From assembly GCA_040954595.2 (NCBI GenBank), contig CM082595.2, positions 1,240,001 through 1,304,000 on the forward strand: a stretch of 64,000 nucleotides of DNA, written 5' to 3'. This DNA is from Balanoglossus misakiensis (Eukaryota; Hemichordata). The first letter of the stretch is position 1; the number at the start of each line of letters is the position of its first letter. Shown here piece by piece: positions 12,001 to 23,314 of this stretch. Position numbers and translations under genes: made by a program. The notes beneath the pieces are model-generated. The model had not been told where the DNA came from. It worked only from the letters and a program-made list of their open reading frames with translations, and ran no database searches.

Positions 12001-15000
12001 AAGAGGGATGGTGCGTTGCCTGTACAGCATTCCGTGGATAATGGCGTGCTGTACATTCCCAGTGTCATGGCATCTGATGCCGGAGAGTACGTCTGTACCG
12101 GAAGAAATGATTTGGGAAGCAATGAAGAAGTTGTTCTACTCATTGTTCAAGGTAATTACACTGTACTTGGTCATTATCCTTGGAGGAATCTATTTCCTAC
12201 ATTCTCTGATGCAGCCCTACCATATACCACCAGAACTGCCAGGATGTAAGGTCACGGGAGGTTGCTAAGCGATAGTGTCTGGCCATAAGTATCTTGGAGT
12301 GGTATGCATTGATAGATTATTGAAGTGATCGAAACCTGGCTAGTACGGACACAGGAAAATTGTCCATAACAGTGTCCTGTATAGACAGGTAATATTCTAT
12401 TCAGATTGTAGCTTTTGTATGATGATTTTTAACAGTCAGCATGATATTGATTTCAGATCTGCCGATCTTCAGAGTTTCACCATCGAGTGTGGTTGTCCAG
12501 GCTGGACAACCAATTCGACTTCAAGTGATCCTGGAATCTTCCGGTGCAGGTGCGACTATTGAATGGGAAAAGGTAATTCTGTATAAGATGTTTACTTGTT
12601 AAGTATTATTATATACTTTATTTCAGACTCGTGTGTTTATGCTTCATTTTTGCTGACAAACTGTGTCTGTATTTTGTTGCTAGGTTGGTGGGCAGTTACC
12701 ACAGTCGGCGTCAGAATCTGATGGCGTGCTGTTGATTCCCGTAGCTACTGCCGCTGATGCGGGTTCTTACAGAGTTGTTGTCACTAATGAGGTTGGCAGC
12801 AAAGAACTCATTGTATCTGTAGCTGTTCAGGGTAAGTCATTGGTTGGACAGGAAAAGTAGATGAGAATTGTGTTGTGTACAAAATTTCTTCTGCAGTTTT
12901 ATTTCAAAATAAGTTTATAATGAGCTAGGTCACTGAAATATGTCATTATTTTGTAGTTCTACCAACTGTTGTCGTATCTCCACTGCGAGAGATCAGATCA
13001 GAGGGTGGTTCCGTAGAGTTCCAATGTACAGCAACTGCTACACCAAGAGCCACGATTGAGTGGAGTAAAGAAATAGGAAGATTACCTTCCCAGCATTCAG
13101 TTCGAAATGGCGTTCTGAGGTATGACACAGAATTTATCTTCCTCTAGTCAAATTTGCACAAGTATTTATTGTGAATGTATTCTGACATATCAGAGAGCTT
13201 CTCACTTGCAAGTTGAATACCTTTCAAGATTAACATACAAGTAACATTTGAGATGGCTAGATATGAATAAATTTCTGATGTTGTCTTTTAATAAAAGCAT
13301 ATACAATGTGAGGAAAGAAGATGCAGGAAGATATGTGTGCACTGCGACCAACTCAGGTGGTTCCTCTACTGGCTATGTTACTCTATCAATACAAGGTTAG
13401 TGGTTTTCTGGTAGTTTTGGACGCAGCACTTTCAACCAGCATCTTTCTCTCCCAGGTTATGTGTCATTTTCTCCATGTATAGTGCATAATACAAGTCAAA
13501 GACTGTTACATTGTTTTGTACTCTGGTAGTCCATCATGAGATTGTTTGTTTGCTTTCTAGCACTACCCAAAGTCACCATCAACATCCGTACCCGAGTTCA
13601 AACCATTCCTGTCGGGGACTCAGTCACCTTTGACTGCCAAGCCATGGGTGACCCCAAACCGATCGTCAGATGGAGTAAACTCGATGGTCAGATTCCAGAC
13701 TCAGTCATGATACAAGGTGGTGTGCTCACAATACGCAGCGTGGAATCCAAGGATGCTGGTACCTACCAATGCATGGCTACAAATGCTGCTGGTTCTGTGC
13801 AGTCACAAGTGGTTCTCTATGTACAAGGTCTGTACTCCACGTTCATATTTGTCATTGTATCAGAATGAAGTTGTCATATATATGTACATCATCTTTGTTA
13901 ACAACTCTTATATTTTTGTGTATATTTTATTAGCTGCACCACAAATCACAGTGTCACCAGAGATCAGAACTTCAGCAGTTGGGGCCTCAGCCACATTCAC
14001 ATGTATAGCCAGTGGATCGCCAGCACCAGATGTCTATTGGTACAGACCCTCGGGCGATTTACCTTTGAACCATCAAGTCAATAATGGAATCTTGACAATC
14101 CCACAAGTCGCTCGTCAAGATGCTGGATCCTATGTGTGTAGAGCCAGTAATAGGCAAGGAAGCAAGGAAATGTTGGCAACTCTCAATGTAGGAGGTGAGA
14201 TGGTTACTTTGCAAAGGATTATTCGTGGATCTGCAATTGCACTCACCACCTTTTGGGCAGGATATGAAAATGCCTTCACCAACACACTGTACATTGATGT
14301 TTTCTGTTTGATAAGTCTCAAGTGCTGAATTCTTTTTTGCTTCATGAAATATAATGGAATTATTCTGACATTGCTTCTTTTTTATCACAGAAATGATACC
14401 ATATTTTGTACAGAATCCTGTTTCATACATCAGCTATCCAGCACTCAGGGATGCGTATCTACAGTTTGAGTTGGAGATTTCATTCAAACCAGAAACAACT
14501 GATGGTAAGTCATTATTCTAACATAAGACATCAGTTGTCTCATAGTTTGTGTACAGGTCTTTTCCATGATGTAGGCAACAGCACACACCTATTGCCCATT
14601 AAACAGCACAGGTGTATATGTCTGACTACATGTATTTGCAAAGCTGGGTATGACTGTTGCAGCTGTGAAATCTGTATTTTGATCCCACAGGTTTAATTCT
14701 GTACAATGGACAGACCATTGGATTGATGGTGGAGCAGTCAGCTGGAGATTTCCTCTCATTCGGAATGTCCAGTGGCTATGCTGAATTCCGCTTTGATATG
14801 GGATCCGGAGCGGCCATCATCCGCAGTGCCTCACCTCTGGAATTAAACCAATGGCACACAGTGATATTACGGAGAAACCGTCGACAGGGAACTCTGATTG
14901 TGGATGGACAGACACCAGTTAATGGCACTTCCTTGGGTGGATTCCAAGGATTGGATCTCACAGACAGACTTTTCCTTGGTGGAATTCCTGATGACGCTAT

Positions 15001-18000
15001 CACATCCAGGGCATCAGGATTCAACACCGGATTCATTGGTAACATTCCCATTTCATCGTTGCATACCTTCGAAAGATATATTGTGATAATGACTGTTTCA
15101 GTGTGTTACCTCTGAGTCAGACAACTGAGGGACTCTGTGTGTGGAGAAACTGATTCTTCACCCATATTTGCCTGTGTTTTATTATAAGAATGTGCTTATG
15201 GTTTACTCAGTACTTTACATCTGTCTGTCTACTGTAACCAACTCTGTTAACTTTGTATTGTACAGGATGTGTGAGTCGTTTTGAGGTAGATGGTGTAAGC
15301 CTTGATCTGGGCAGCACTGCAAAGTCTGTGGTTGGTGTCTTGGATTGTCCTGTCTGCCAGGGAAATCCTTGTCAGAATGGAGGCATCTGTCGAGAAGCCA
15401 GTACACAGTATGGATATCGCTGTGTGTGTCCAAGTGGATTTACTGGCCGAACATGTGAAGATGTTGGCGAGAGGTGCTACCCAGGTATGTGATGTAAACC
15501 CTTTCACCACTATGGTTCAGTCCAAACCCATTGTTTTCTATGATAAGGTTGGACCTCTAAAGACGAAACTAGGGGTGAAATGGTTAAGACACACTGATAT
15601 TATACCAGAGCTGTAACAGTTGAAGCAATTAATTGTTTTGTGTTCATTCTGCAGGTGTTTGCGGTGACGGAGAATGTGAAAATATTGGATCAAGTGGTTT
15701 CCGTTGCATATGCCCACTGGGAAAGACTGGTGACCGATGTGAAATTGGTATGTAACCAAACTGTATTCCATGCTATCCCAAGCATCTGAAATAGTATTCA
15801 TGGATTTTTTTTTCTCTTCACCTCTGTTTGATATTTACTTTGTCTGAACTTGGAAAATAAGAGTACGGTTTCTTTTTTTGTATATCTTACCTCGATGGTA
15901 ATTTAAGCCAAGTGGATTTTTTTTGTTTTTACATGTGGGAGTGTTACATGTCATGCTGAATTTCAGAAAGTTTTTCACTTGTCTATGTTATGAATGGTTC
16001 TAAAGGAAATATGTCTACGATCTAGTGTTCTGTATTTATGAAAATATTAATAACTTTAAATGGAGAGAAGAATTCTGGACTCTCCAGAATGGTCTGATTA
16101 CCTCAAATATCCACAGCAAAAACCTAAGCATCGTTAACTTCTTGGTCAGGCCTAATGTCATAAAAGGACCATTTATCTGCTACTCCAGTTGTAAAATCTT
16201 TTTTTCTGCCAAAAAGCTCAGTTTAATTGACATGGTGCTATTTTCATACACAAAAGGATATACATTTTCAAACTCTCAACACAAAAGTGTACAAGACTTC
16301 AAAGCATGAGTAGTATAGTAAAATTATGACAATTTCAATGACAGCAACTTTAAAATTCTAGTTACCGGTAATTACTCAAACATCATGGAAAATATAATTT
16401 AATGTTTTAAATGAAATATCTATTATGAGTAAAGGATTCATCTGAAATATTTGTGTCAGTATATTGTTCTAGATCTCAAATAAAACAAATTACAAACTGC
16501 AGCTGTGTCATAAACATTTTCAGATGAAAAATCTTGGAGACTGTCAAACTCTATGATTGCACCTTTTTAATACAAGTTTATTTAAATTTATTCAGCTTAT
16601 AATGTACCAACCTTCCATGTCTTCAAAGTTGTAAATTACAATCTGAAATAATTTACAATCATATCACAGATTTTTTCAACAATTTTAACAAACTTTATAC
16701 CTCACTTTTCAGTCTTTGAAACATTTTGCCAAGTCAACTTTGTCTGCCATATCAGCAATTAAGATGAGGTCATTTATCTTTCAATGATCGTATAAACTCT
16801 TGAAACTTTTTTTTTCAAAGCTGAAGAATATCAAATATTATAGTGGTAATAGTTGAACTTGTGGTGCTCCATGCAGATGGCATTTCTGAGAATTTAAATG
16901 TTTTGTAGAAACTTTTCAGTCCACTGTGAATGCATCCTGTCTACAGCTGATGCAGAAGTAATTAACTAGACTTTTTGATACATTGGTGACTAATATATAT
17001 ATTTCAATCATGTCTTCAAGCCAAATGATTTGTTGAATCTTGGCAGTTTTTATCAATTTAAGTATAAGCTATACTCCACTTTGATCTATTGTAATTATTC
17101 AAAATTTTGTATTTTAATTAAATTTGTTTTCTCATAGTGGTAGTACTGTATGTTCAGAGTGATCTGTTTGTAGTGTACTCCTTTCCTCCAATTGTGTGCA
17201 GCTCAGAGCATAAAGCTAACAAACCTCAGCAGGAAATTTCAAAATATGAACCTTCTGATTGCTATAGATTTACATGACATTTTCACTCAGCTGTACAGAG
17301 AAATTGCGGTAGATATGATCATCGATGTACATTTCTACTGCTTAAAGTTCTTAAAAGTCATCAATATAGAAAAGAACTGTCAGATTGCACAAGACTAGGC
17401 AACTGTTTGATCATCTATCATGGTGTAGTCCTGCATTGTATAAGGCTGTCCATGCAATAAAGTCTCACTTCAGTAATGTTTGTATGGAACATGGTGGTCT
17501 GCCCAGTTTGTGGGACTTTGTGGTGATTTGTAGTGGTGAGTGGGACATACCATGCCAGAGAGGGTGAGAACCATGGCTGTAGACCATGGTTGACCATGGT
17601 AAATGACCATGAAATACCATGGTCAATCATGGTCTCTTTTGCCTCATGGTCTCTTATGGAATGAGACTCATCAGAATGACACTATCGCCTTCACTGATGA
17701 TGAGTGTCAAAGGAAATATCTGATATGATGAGAAGATACTCCAATGTAAGAGTGAATGAAGACCGACTCGGGATTACAGACAGCCACAAGAAGCTGGCAG
17801 GGCAGTATGTTGCATTTCATTCTGTGTCGTTCTCATTTGGAATTTTCCCGTTCCTTCCAAACTGTTTCGATTTCATAATCTCCATCACCATCTATCCTGT
17901 AACCCTGGTAACCTGGTTAGTTTTTTCTCCTCAGTTCTCTAAACATCATCATGTTTTCTCATGAGCCATTTCCTATTCACAAATCACGAAGACAAGATTC

Positions 18001-21000
18001 ACCTCACCCTGTTTTCCGAAAGGTAAGTTTCATATTTCATAGTTTGCATTTCATTCCCGATCCCCGACACCATGTAACAATAACCCTGTACGTCCATCAC
18101 TCAACATCACTCAGGTTTATTTTGCAGTGTTAAAAGCTGGCTGGCGTTTTACTGCTGCGGAAGTGTGTCACATGCTGCCTATGCTAGCTGTTGCTGTTAA
18201 TGTTTTTATTTCCCTGCTGGCTTTCTCTTCAGTGTCAACACCTGCAAGGCTTTGTGTTAAAAGTTTCGTAATATAAAAAAAAAACTGTGTGTAATACTGA
18301 TAGCTGTGTTCCAGCATATTAAAAATACAGCGCAACCTTTTTCTATTTTAAGTGAAAAATGTGTATTTTAAATAAGCTGTGTTGTCATTCTTTTTATTCC
18401 TTCTCCGTACAATGGTCTCATTTACGTATATTTTGATTTCTGTAGCTTCTGAAATCAATTTCCTAACACAACAAGAAAGTTTCATGTAAGTTGTGTGAAT
18501 GATGTTCCTTGGGGAAGAGTGAATTAGTCTTGTCTTGTAAGGGTGCAATTCAAGTTCTTTAAGATCTGTTCAAGACAAAAATGTTCTTGTCATGAAAAAG
18601 ATGGATAAATGTGAAGCATTATTGACTTCAAGAGAATAGAGACAATTTGTTTTTTCAACAAGGTACTGAACTTGAAGCAACCTGTGCAATCAAGATTATA
18701 TTGGTCACATACAATTGGACGTTTTGATCACATGCACTTGTCATTATAATCACATGTACACATCATGGTGATCACATGTACTCTCTTGTTGATCACATGT
18801 ACTTGTCATGGTGATCACAGGATGCCTGAATGTAGTCAGTAATAATCTTTGTTTTATGCAAGTTTTATGGTGTACACATGCATTGTCTTTTAGCTTCACA
18901 TCTATAACAGCACTGGTCTTTTACTCTTGGTGATGGATTCTTATTCCAAAGACTTTCTTGCATTATGTTTATTGGTCAGCACTTAGACTATGTATTTCAT
19001 GTGAAGTTAGTTGGTAGCAAATGCACCTATTTGTAGAATTCAAAGTACTGAGATGTGTAATTCACTTTGGTGATTTTGGGCCAGGGTTTTGTATTTCTGT
19101 ATCAAATTACTGGTAGTATTTATCTAGTCACATGTTCATCTTGCACTACTGTATTTGTTCAATTGCAGATCTCTGCTTGTGTAAGCAGCTTGCCACGAAA
19201 TATAAAAAAAAAATCACAGTGTCTATAAAGCTGCGATATGCAAGATTCTGCTTAAGCACCAAATAACTGCCCCAACTTGCCATGCATCATAAAAAGCTGA
19301 TTTTAAAACAAGTAATATAGTTTGCATACCAGTATACATGTATAAAACAACAGTTCCCTAATCTGGGCTTTGAAAATATAAAACCAGCAGTGTGTTTTTG
19401 TGTGCTGTTTCATAACTTGCAATGCAAACTCCTAAAAGTCATGCCTGCAGATGTAAGCATTACAATAAGAAAAGATTCCAACAATTTTCATGTTATGTCG
19501 TCAAGTCACGACATGTTGCAGACTGCCTTTGTGACTTAATACCAAGAATTTTAATAACAACAACTCTGCCATTTTTATCAAGTGTTTGGCTAGAGGTTTT
19601 AGCAGAAATTTCTCTAAAGTAAATTCCTACATTTTGACAATTACTGATTATATAGTTGGACACATCAATCATGCATATTTGTATTCGAGAATAATTTCTT
19701 TAGTTGATTTTCCACTTTATGATGAGCAAGCAATCAGAAAAAGCAACCAACTTCATTGTATAAGCATTGTTGTGGGAATAAATAATGATATATTTTTGAT
19801 TTGATTTGGATTTTAGGTATGACAGTTCTGGAACCAGCCTTCAAAGGAAATTCCTACATGTCTTATGCGGGACTCCGATCAGCTGTCAAGAAAGTCAAAC
19901 TAACCGTGACATTCAAACCATCAAGTTTGACAGACGGATTAATTTTGTTCAATGGTCAAAGTCTGCGTGGAAAAGGAGACTTCATCTCGTTGGCGATCAA
20001 AGATGGTGCCATAGAATACAGATACGACAGTGGAACAGGTTAGTAATTACATTTTTTTTTTACTAGAGTAGTACAGGACATAGTTGACAAGTCTCTGTCA
20101 AGTTCTGTCTGTAGTCCCTATCTGGGATGATGTATTGTCGTTTGTTTTTTTAACACAGGACCAGCAATAATCAGGGATACAGGAACTCTGACAGTTGACA
20201 AATGGTATACCGTTGTCCTTGAAAGAGACCAGCAAGATGGGTCTTTGAGTGTCAATGGAGGCTCTGAGGTCACAGGTCGTTCCCCTGGCAACAGCAGAGG
20301 CCTTAACCTAGAATTGGATTTGTATATTGGTGGACATAACAGTTTTGTAGATGTGCCTTCAAGAGTTGAAGTTCAAGGTGGTTTCGTTGGGTGTGTCAGT
20401 GAGGTGAGTGTTCATTGGCTACAGCCATGTCACATGCTTGATATGTAGACCAATCAGTGGGTTAGGAATACAAACATCCTTAGGTGTAGTAATACCCCGA
20501 GAAGTACATGCATCTGATTGCTCGATTTTGAATGCTATTTTAGATAAAGTGTGTGTTCATGTTTCATAGGGCTTGCAAACTTGATTTGCTAACACTTGGC
20601 TAAGGAATGAAATCAAATGATGCTTGTTGCAATTGCAGGTTGAGGTTGACAGTGTGTCGCTCGATTTGATTGGTTCATCTGTGGCCAGTGCGAATATAGA
20701 AGACTGTGGTGATGAGTTCCCCTGTGAGAGATATCCATGCAAGAATGGTGGAACATGTACTCATCTTGGAAAGAACAATTATGAATGTATCTGTCTTACA
20801 GGAAAATTTGCTGGTAAGATAGTTAGTACTATCTTCATTATTTATGCAGAAAAGTAGTTGTGTGCAGATAGATGCCAAAAATGTTGTGGCGATCCTTTCT
20901 TTCTCATTTGTGCTTCAATTCTTTTATGAAGTTTATGAAATGATTAGTTCTGGTGAAGACAACTACGCAGCAAATTTGTTATGTTTGATAACATTAAAAA

Positions 21001-23314
21001 ATTCAAGTTCTATTCTGCACTGTTCTTTTCCATAATTATGAGTATTCATAATCTTGTCATCAGGTCGAAACTGTCAGATGCCAATCAACCCTTGCTCAGA
21101 GAGAGATCCTTGCAAAAATGGTGGCACATGTCATCCAATGGGCGAAGAATATAAGTGCGACTGTGCACTGGGATTTGCTGGACCGGATTGTCAATACAGT
21201 GAGTTCATCTTCAATCTATTACTATACCACTCAGATAATGTACCTTCTTCATAATGAACACCACAAGCCGAGCTGTCTTACTCAGAAACACTTGTGCGTT
21301 ATGTTACTTTCATAGAAATAAATGTATCTGTAAACCCTTTTGCTTCTAGCTGCTGTGTTTGACTATGGTGCTGGTTTCAATGCAGATGGTTATATTTCCT
21401 TTCCAAAAACAATTATACCAAGAGTGTAAGTAGAAAATTTCGGTCTCATTTTAACTCGTTCACCCCCAGTTCCCTCTTTAGAAGTCCATCCTCAACAAAG
21501 AAACTTTATTTCTACATATTTTGTTGATAGAAATGGAAACACAGCAGAAACTATTAGCCTGACGTTCAGAACAACAGCAGAGAATGGTCTATTGCTTTGG
21601 CAAGGAGAGGTGAGTGATATGAATTGAAGTCTGAAATAAAACAGAAATATAGCTGTGAACAGCAATAAGCGGGTTTCGAGACACTTCTAGCCCTCCAATC
21701 CCCCTCCAATGCCCTCCAATCCCCCTCCAATGCCCTCCAATCCCCCTCCAATGCCCCCCAATGCCTTCCAATGCCCTCCAATCCCCCTCCAATGCCCTCC
21801 AATCCCCCTCCAATGCCCTCCAATCCCCCTCCAATGCCCCCCAATGCCTTCCAATGCCCTCCAATCCCCCTCCAATGCCCTCCAATGCCTTCCAATGCCC
21901 TCCAATCCCCCTCCAATGCCCCCCAATGCCTTCCAATGCCCTCCAATCCCCCTCCAATGCCCTCCCTCTGGTCTCGAAACCCTAATTATTTACTCTGAAG
22001 AGTAATATTGCTTTACCAGGCCAGATGTCTTGTAATGATTCATTTTCCCAAACAAGGGAAATGTTATTACATGTATATGCATGTTGACATGTATTGACTT
22101 CTAAAGATGTCTAAGTAATCAGATAAGTGTGTTAAACCATTTCATGTTTTATTTTTGTACAGAGGGAAGGTAACTCAGGACGAGGAAAAGATTTTGTTGC
22201 TCTTGGTGTGAGAGACCATCTGCTAGTATTCAGGTAAACAGTCTTAGATTATGCAGAGTTGATTTTCAGTTGCCATGATTTTAATATGCCACATCCATTC
22301 TGAGAATTGAAGACATCTCTCCTGCAAAAATTCACACAGACACACACGTACACACACGCAGCCACAAGCATTGGACACGAATAAGTACAATACCACATTG
22401 TGTGACAACATTGCAGTGAGTCCAACAGATATCTCCATGGCACTTTGACACAAGTAAAACACTGTACTATTGACCATTTTGTGGATGATAGATATAAGTA
22501 TAATTTGAATGAAGTGATGGAAATATCAAAAGGTTTAATTAAGCATAGTCACAGAGAACGTATGTTGTTTCTATTTCAGTTACGAGCTAGGAAGTGGAGA
22601 AGCCAATATTTATTCCAGTAAAAGAGTAACAGATGGTGAATGGCACACTGTCACCCTACAAAGGTAGGTACCGTCTGTATATGACCTTAATGGGACTATT
22701 ATTTTCTTTGTGAACGGATCAAACGACTCTCTCTGTCATAAGTCACAGTAATACATGCAGATGAAGTTACCTAATAGCATTTTTTCATGAATATCTCAAG
22801 GTTTTTCTCTCAAATAAATCAGACATATGAAGCATTTTTCTGTCTGGGTTGCCTGACAGATCATATTTTGTTTGAGATGCTGTTTTATTCATCGTCTTTT
22901 TGATATTTTGTTTCAGAACTGATCAAGAGGGTTCAATGGTTCTGGATAATGAAGATGAAATCAGTGGTCGATCTGCTGGTACGCTTCTAAGACTGAATGT
23001 GAAGGGAGATTTATATATAGGTAAGTGAAGTTTCATCCGAAATGGCACAGTTGTCATAGTTTTTCATCTGGTATGCCCCAATTGCAACCAAGTGTTGTAT
23101 GAATCTCTTTCGATGTAGTTCACTAAAATTTGTGCATCTTGCAGGTGGTGCTGCAGACACACAGACACTCACAGGAAATAAATATGACTCTGGAATGATG
23201 GGATGTATATTTGACCTCGTTATACAAGTGGGTCAACAGCCTGAGAAAAGAGTCAACTTGTTCACTGATGCAAAGAAAGGTGTGAATGCAATGACGTGTT
23301 CAAGTCAACCCTAG
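1..23314 (+). CDS. HSPG2: Perlecan (basement membrane heparan sulfate proteoglycan core protein), 5'-partial
   Basis: Large secreted basement-membrane proteoglycan core protein. The window has its 3' part: 58 coding exons threaded in one continuous frame with matching splice phases, about 2,626 residues, ending at TAG 23312-23314. Domain order seen: LE fragment, laminin IV, LE, laminin IV, LE (1-6072); 12 Ig domains (6244-14194); LG1-EGF-EGF-LG2-EGF-EGF-LG3 (14391-23314). This matches perlecan domains III, IV and V and separates it from laminins (no long Ig run) and agrin (no Ig run). The final LG carries the LGSGEA-type and DGEWH-type segments typical of perlecan LG3. The SEA/LDLa N-terminus and usual heparan sulfate attachment region lie upstream of the window. 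All introns are GT-AG except one GC-AG (1156-1259). The Ig run is shorter than the 14-21 Ig modules of mammalian domain IV. Family assignment is very secure; exact ends of a few exons are inferred. Confidence 0.96.
1156..1259 (+). other. GC-AG intron of perlecan
   Basis: The exon ends AACAAG and the intron begins GCAAGT, then ends TTACAG before GTGACATC. This is the only placement that keeps the laminin IV frame (RGNK followed by VTSYGG, as in other perlecans). The matching boundary in the second laminin IV module (3897/3898) uses a normal GTATGT donor. Confidence 0.85.
8189..8326 (+). mobile_element. Possible retroelement tail fragment in an Ig4 intron
   Basis: The intron holds a TTTATTACCAACATTTCGACC-like string at about 8250-8270. 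It is followed by a 7-bp stem (GACCACA, 8267-8273; TGTGGTC, 8278-8284) and CTCTTTCAAGA. This pattern (YCAACRTTTCG then CTTTCA/CTTCTTCAGG) recalls termini of Penelope-like and related retroelements. It is short, without coding sequence, and could be coincidental. Confidence 0.3.
9633..9648. repeat. Perfect 16-bp palindrome in a perlecan intron
   Basis: CTATAGAATTCTATAG reads the same on both strands. It is followed by two degenerate CTATAGAA-like repeats to about 9690. No function is evident. Confidence 0.6.
10059..11646 (+). other. Intron between Ig7 and Ig8 of perlecan, 1.6 kb
   Basis: Phase-1 intron, one of the two longest in the gene. I found no further Ig exon in it. It contains an imperfect CAGACA/CACACA microsatellite at about 11397-11424 and otherwise AT-rich unique-looking sequence. 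Confidence 0.75.
17581..17635. repeat. 21-bp inverted repeat (hairpin) rich in CCATGG
   Basis: Arms 17581-17601 and 17615-17635 are complementary at 20 of 21 positions around a 13-nt loop. The arms are themselves built of repeated ACCATGGT palindromes, so several alternative stems are possible. Nearby copies of CCATGG occur at 17571 and just upstream. Confidence 0.75.
18704..18820. repeat. Degenerate tandem repeat, 21-22 bp unit with E-box cores
   Basis: Six related units begin near 18704, 18726, 18748, 18770, 18791 and 18813. The consensus is close to GATCACATGTACTTGTCATG. Most units contain CACATG, an E-box of the CANNTG type. The spacing is close to two helical turns. Confidence 0.75.
21671..21982. 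repeat. CCAAT minisatellite bounded by a perfect 12-bp inverted repeat
   Basis: The array at 21691-21960 consists of 26 units of 10 or 11 bp (types CCCTCCAATG, CCCTCCAATCC, CCCCCCAATG, CCTTCCAATG), about 10.4 bp per unit. Just outside it, GGGTTTCGAGAC (21671-21682) and its exact complement GTCTCGAAACCC (21971-21982) face each other. It sits in an LG3 intron (21610-22162). Long open frames across it on both strands are artefacts of the stop-free repeat, not genes. Confidence 0.93.

Larger units (their letters stand above)
6244..14194 (+). other. Perlecan domain IV: run of 12 immunoglobulin domains
   Basis: Ig1 6244-6419+6571-6667; Ig2 6849-6946+7117-7294; Ig3 7516-7788; Ig4 8010-8188+8327-8417; Ig5 8571-8722+8901-9018; Ig6 9152-9312+9442-9559; Ig7 9777-10058; Ig8 11647-11739+11969-12151; Ig9 12457-12572+12684-12831; Ig10 12957-13119+13298-13395; Ig11 13561-13827; Ig12 13934-14194. 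Most show the I-set pattern: Cys in strand B, a Trp about 12 residues later, then DxGxYxC near the end. Every domain is bounded by phase-1 introns, so whole domains can be gained or lost without breaking the frame. Four domains are single exons; the other eight have one internal intron, mostly phase 0 but phase 1 in Ig8 and phase 2 in Ig10. Ig9 lacks both conserved cysteines. Confidence 0.94.
15748..19816 (+). other. Large 4-kb intron splitting perlecan domain V
   Basis: It lies between the second EGF exon and the first LG2 exon, at phase 1. No open LG or EGF exon was found inside. Contents noted: a CCATGG-rich hairpin (17581-17635), a 22-bp-period tandem array (18704-18820) and an 88-nt segment with strong splice sites (17935-18022). 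Its size relative to the other introns (mostly 100-500 bp) makes it a natural place for intronic regulatory DNA. Confidence 0.8.
14391..23314 (+). other. Perlecan domain V (endorepellin-type): LG1-EGF-EGF-LG2-EGF-EGF-LG3
   Basis: Exons: 14391-14504, 14691-15038, 15266-15484, 15655-15747, 19817-20038, 20159-20403, 20639-20813, 21064-21198, 21350-21425, 21531-21609, 22163-22233, 22580-22663, 22917-23020, 23145-23314. LG1 14391-about 15330; EGF pair to 15747; LG2 from 19817 to about 20700; EGF pair to 21198; LG3 from 21350 to the stop. EGF motifs CxNGGxC and CxCPxGFxGxxC are visible. LG modules show the LILYNGQ/LILFNGQ, WHTV and LFLGG/LYIGG segments. In mammals this region binds integrin alpha2beta1 and dystroglycan and releases the LG3 fragment; whether that holds here is inference from homology. 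Confidence 0.95.

Noticed and set aside
17694-17720. CTGATGA hammerhead-like core
   Set aside because: The GAAA core is not adjacent to stem II and flanking stems do not fit a hammerhead ribozyme.
21566-22005. Several long open frames on both strands (Pro/Asn/Ser-rich on plus, Gly/Trp-rich on minus)
   Set aside because: They are produced by the stop-free CCAAT minisatellite within a perlecan intron; no start or domain support.
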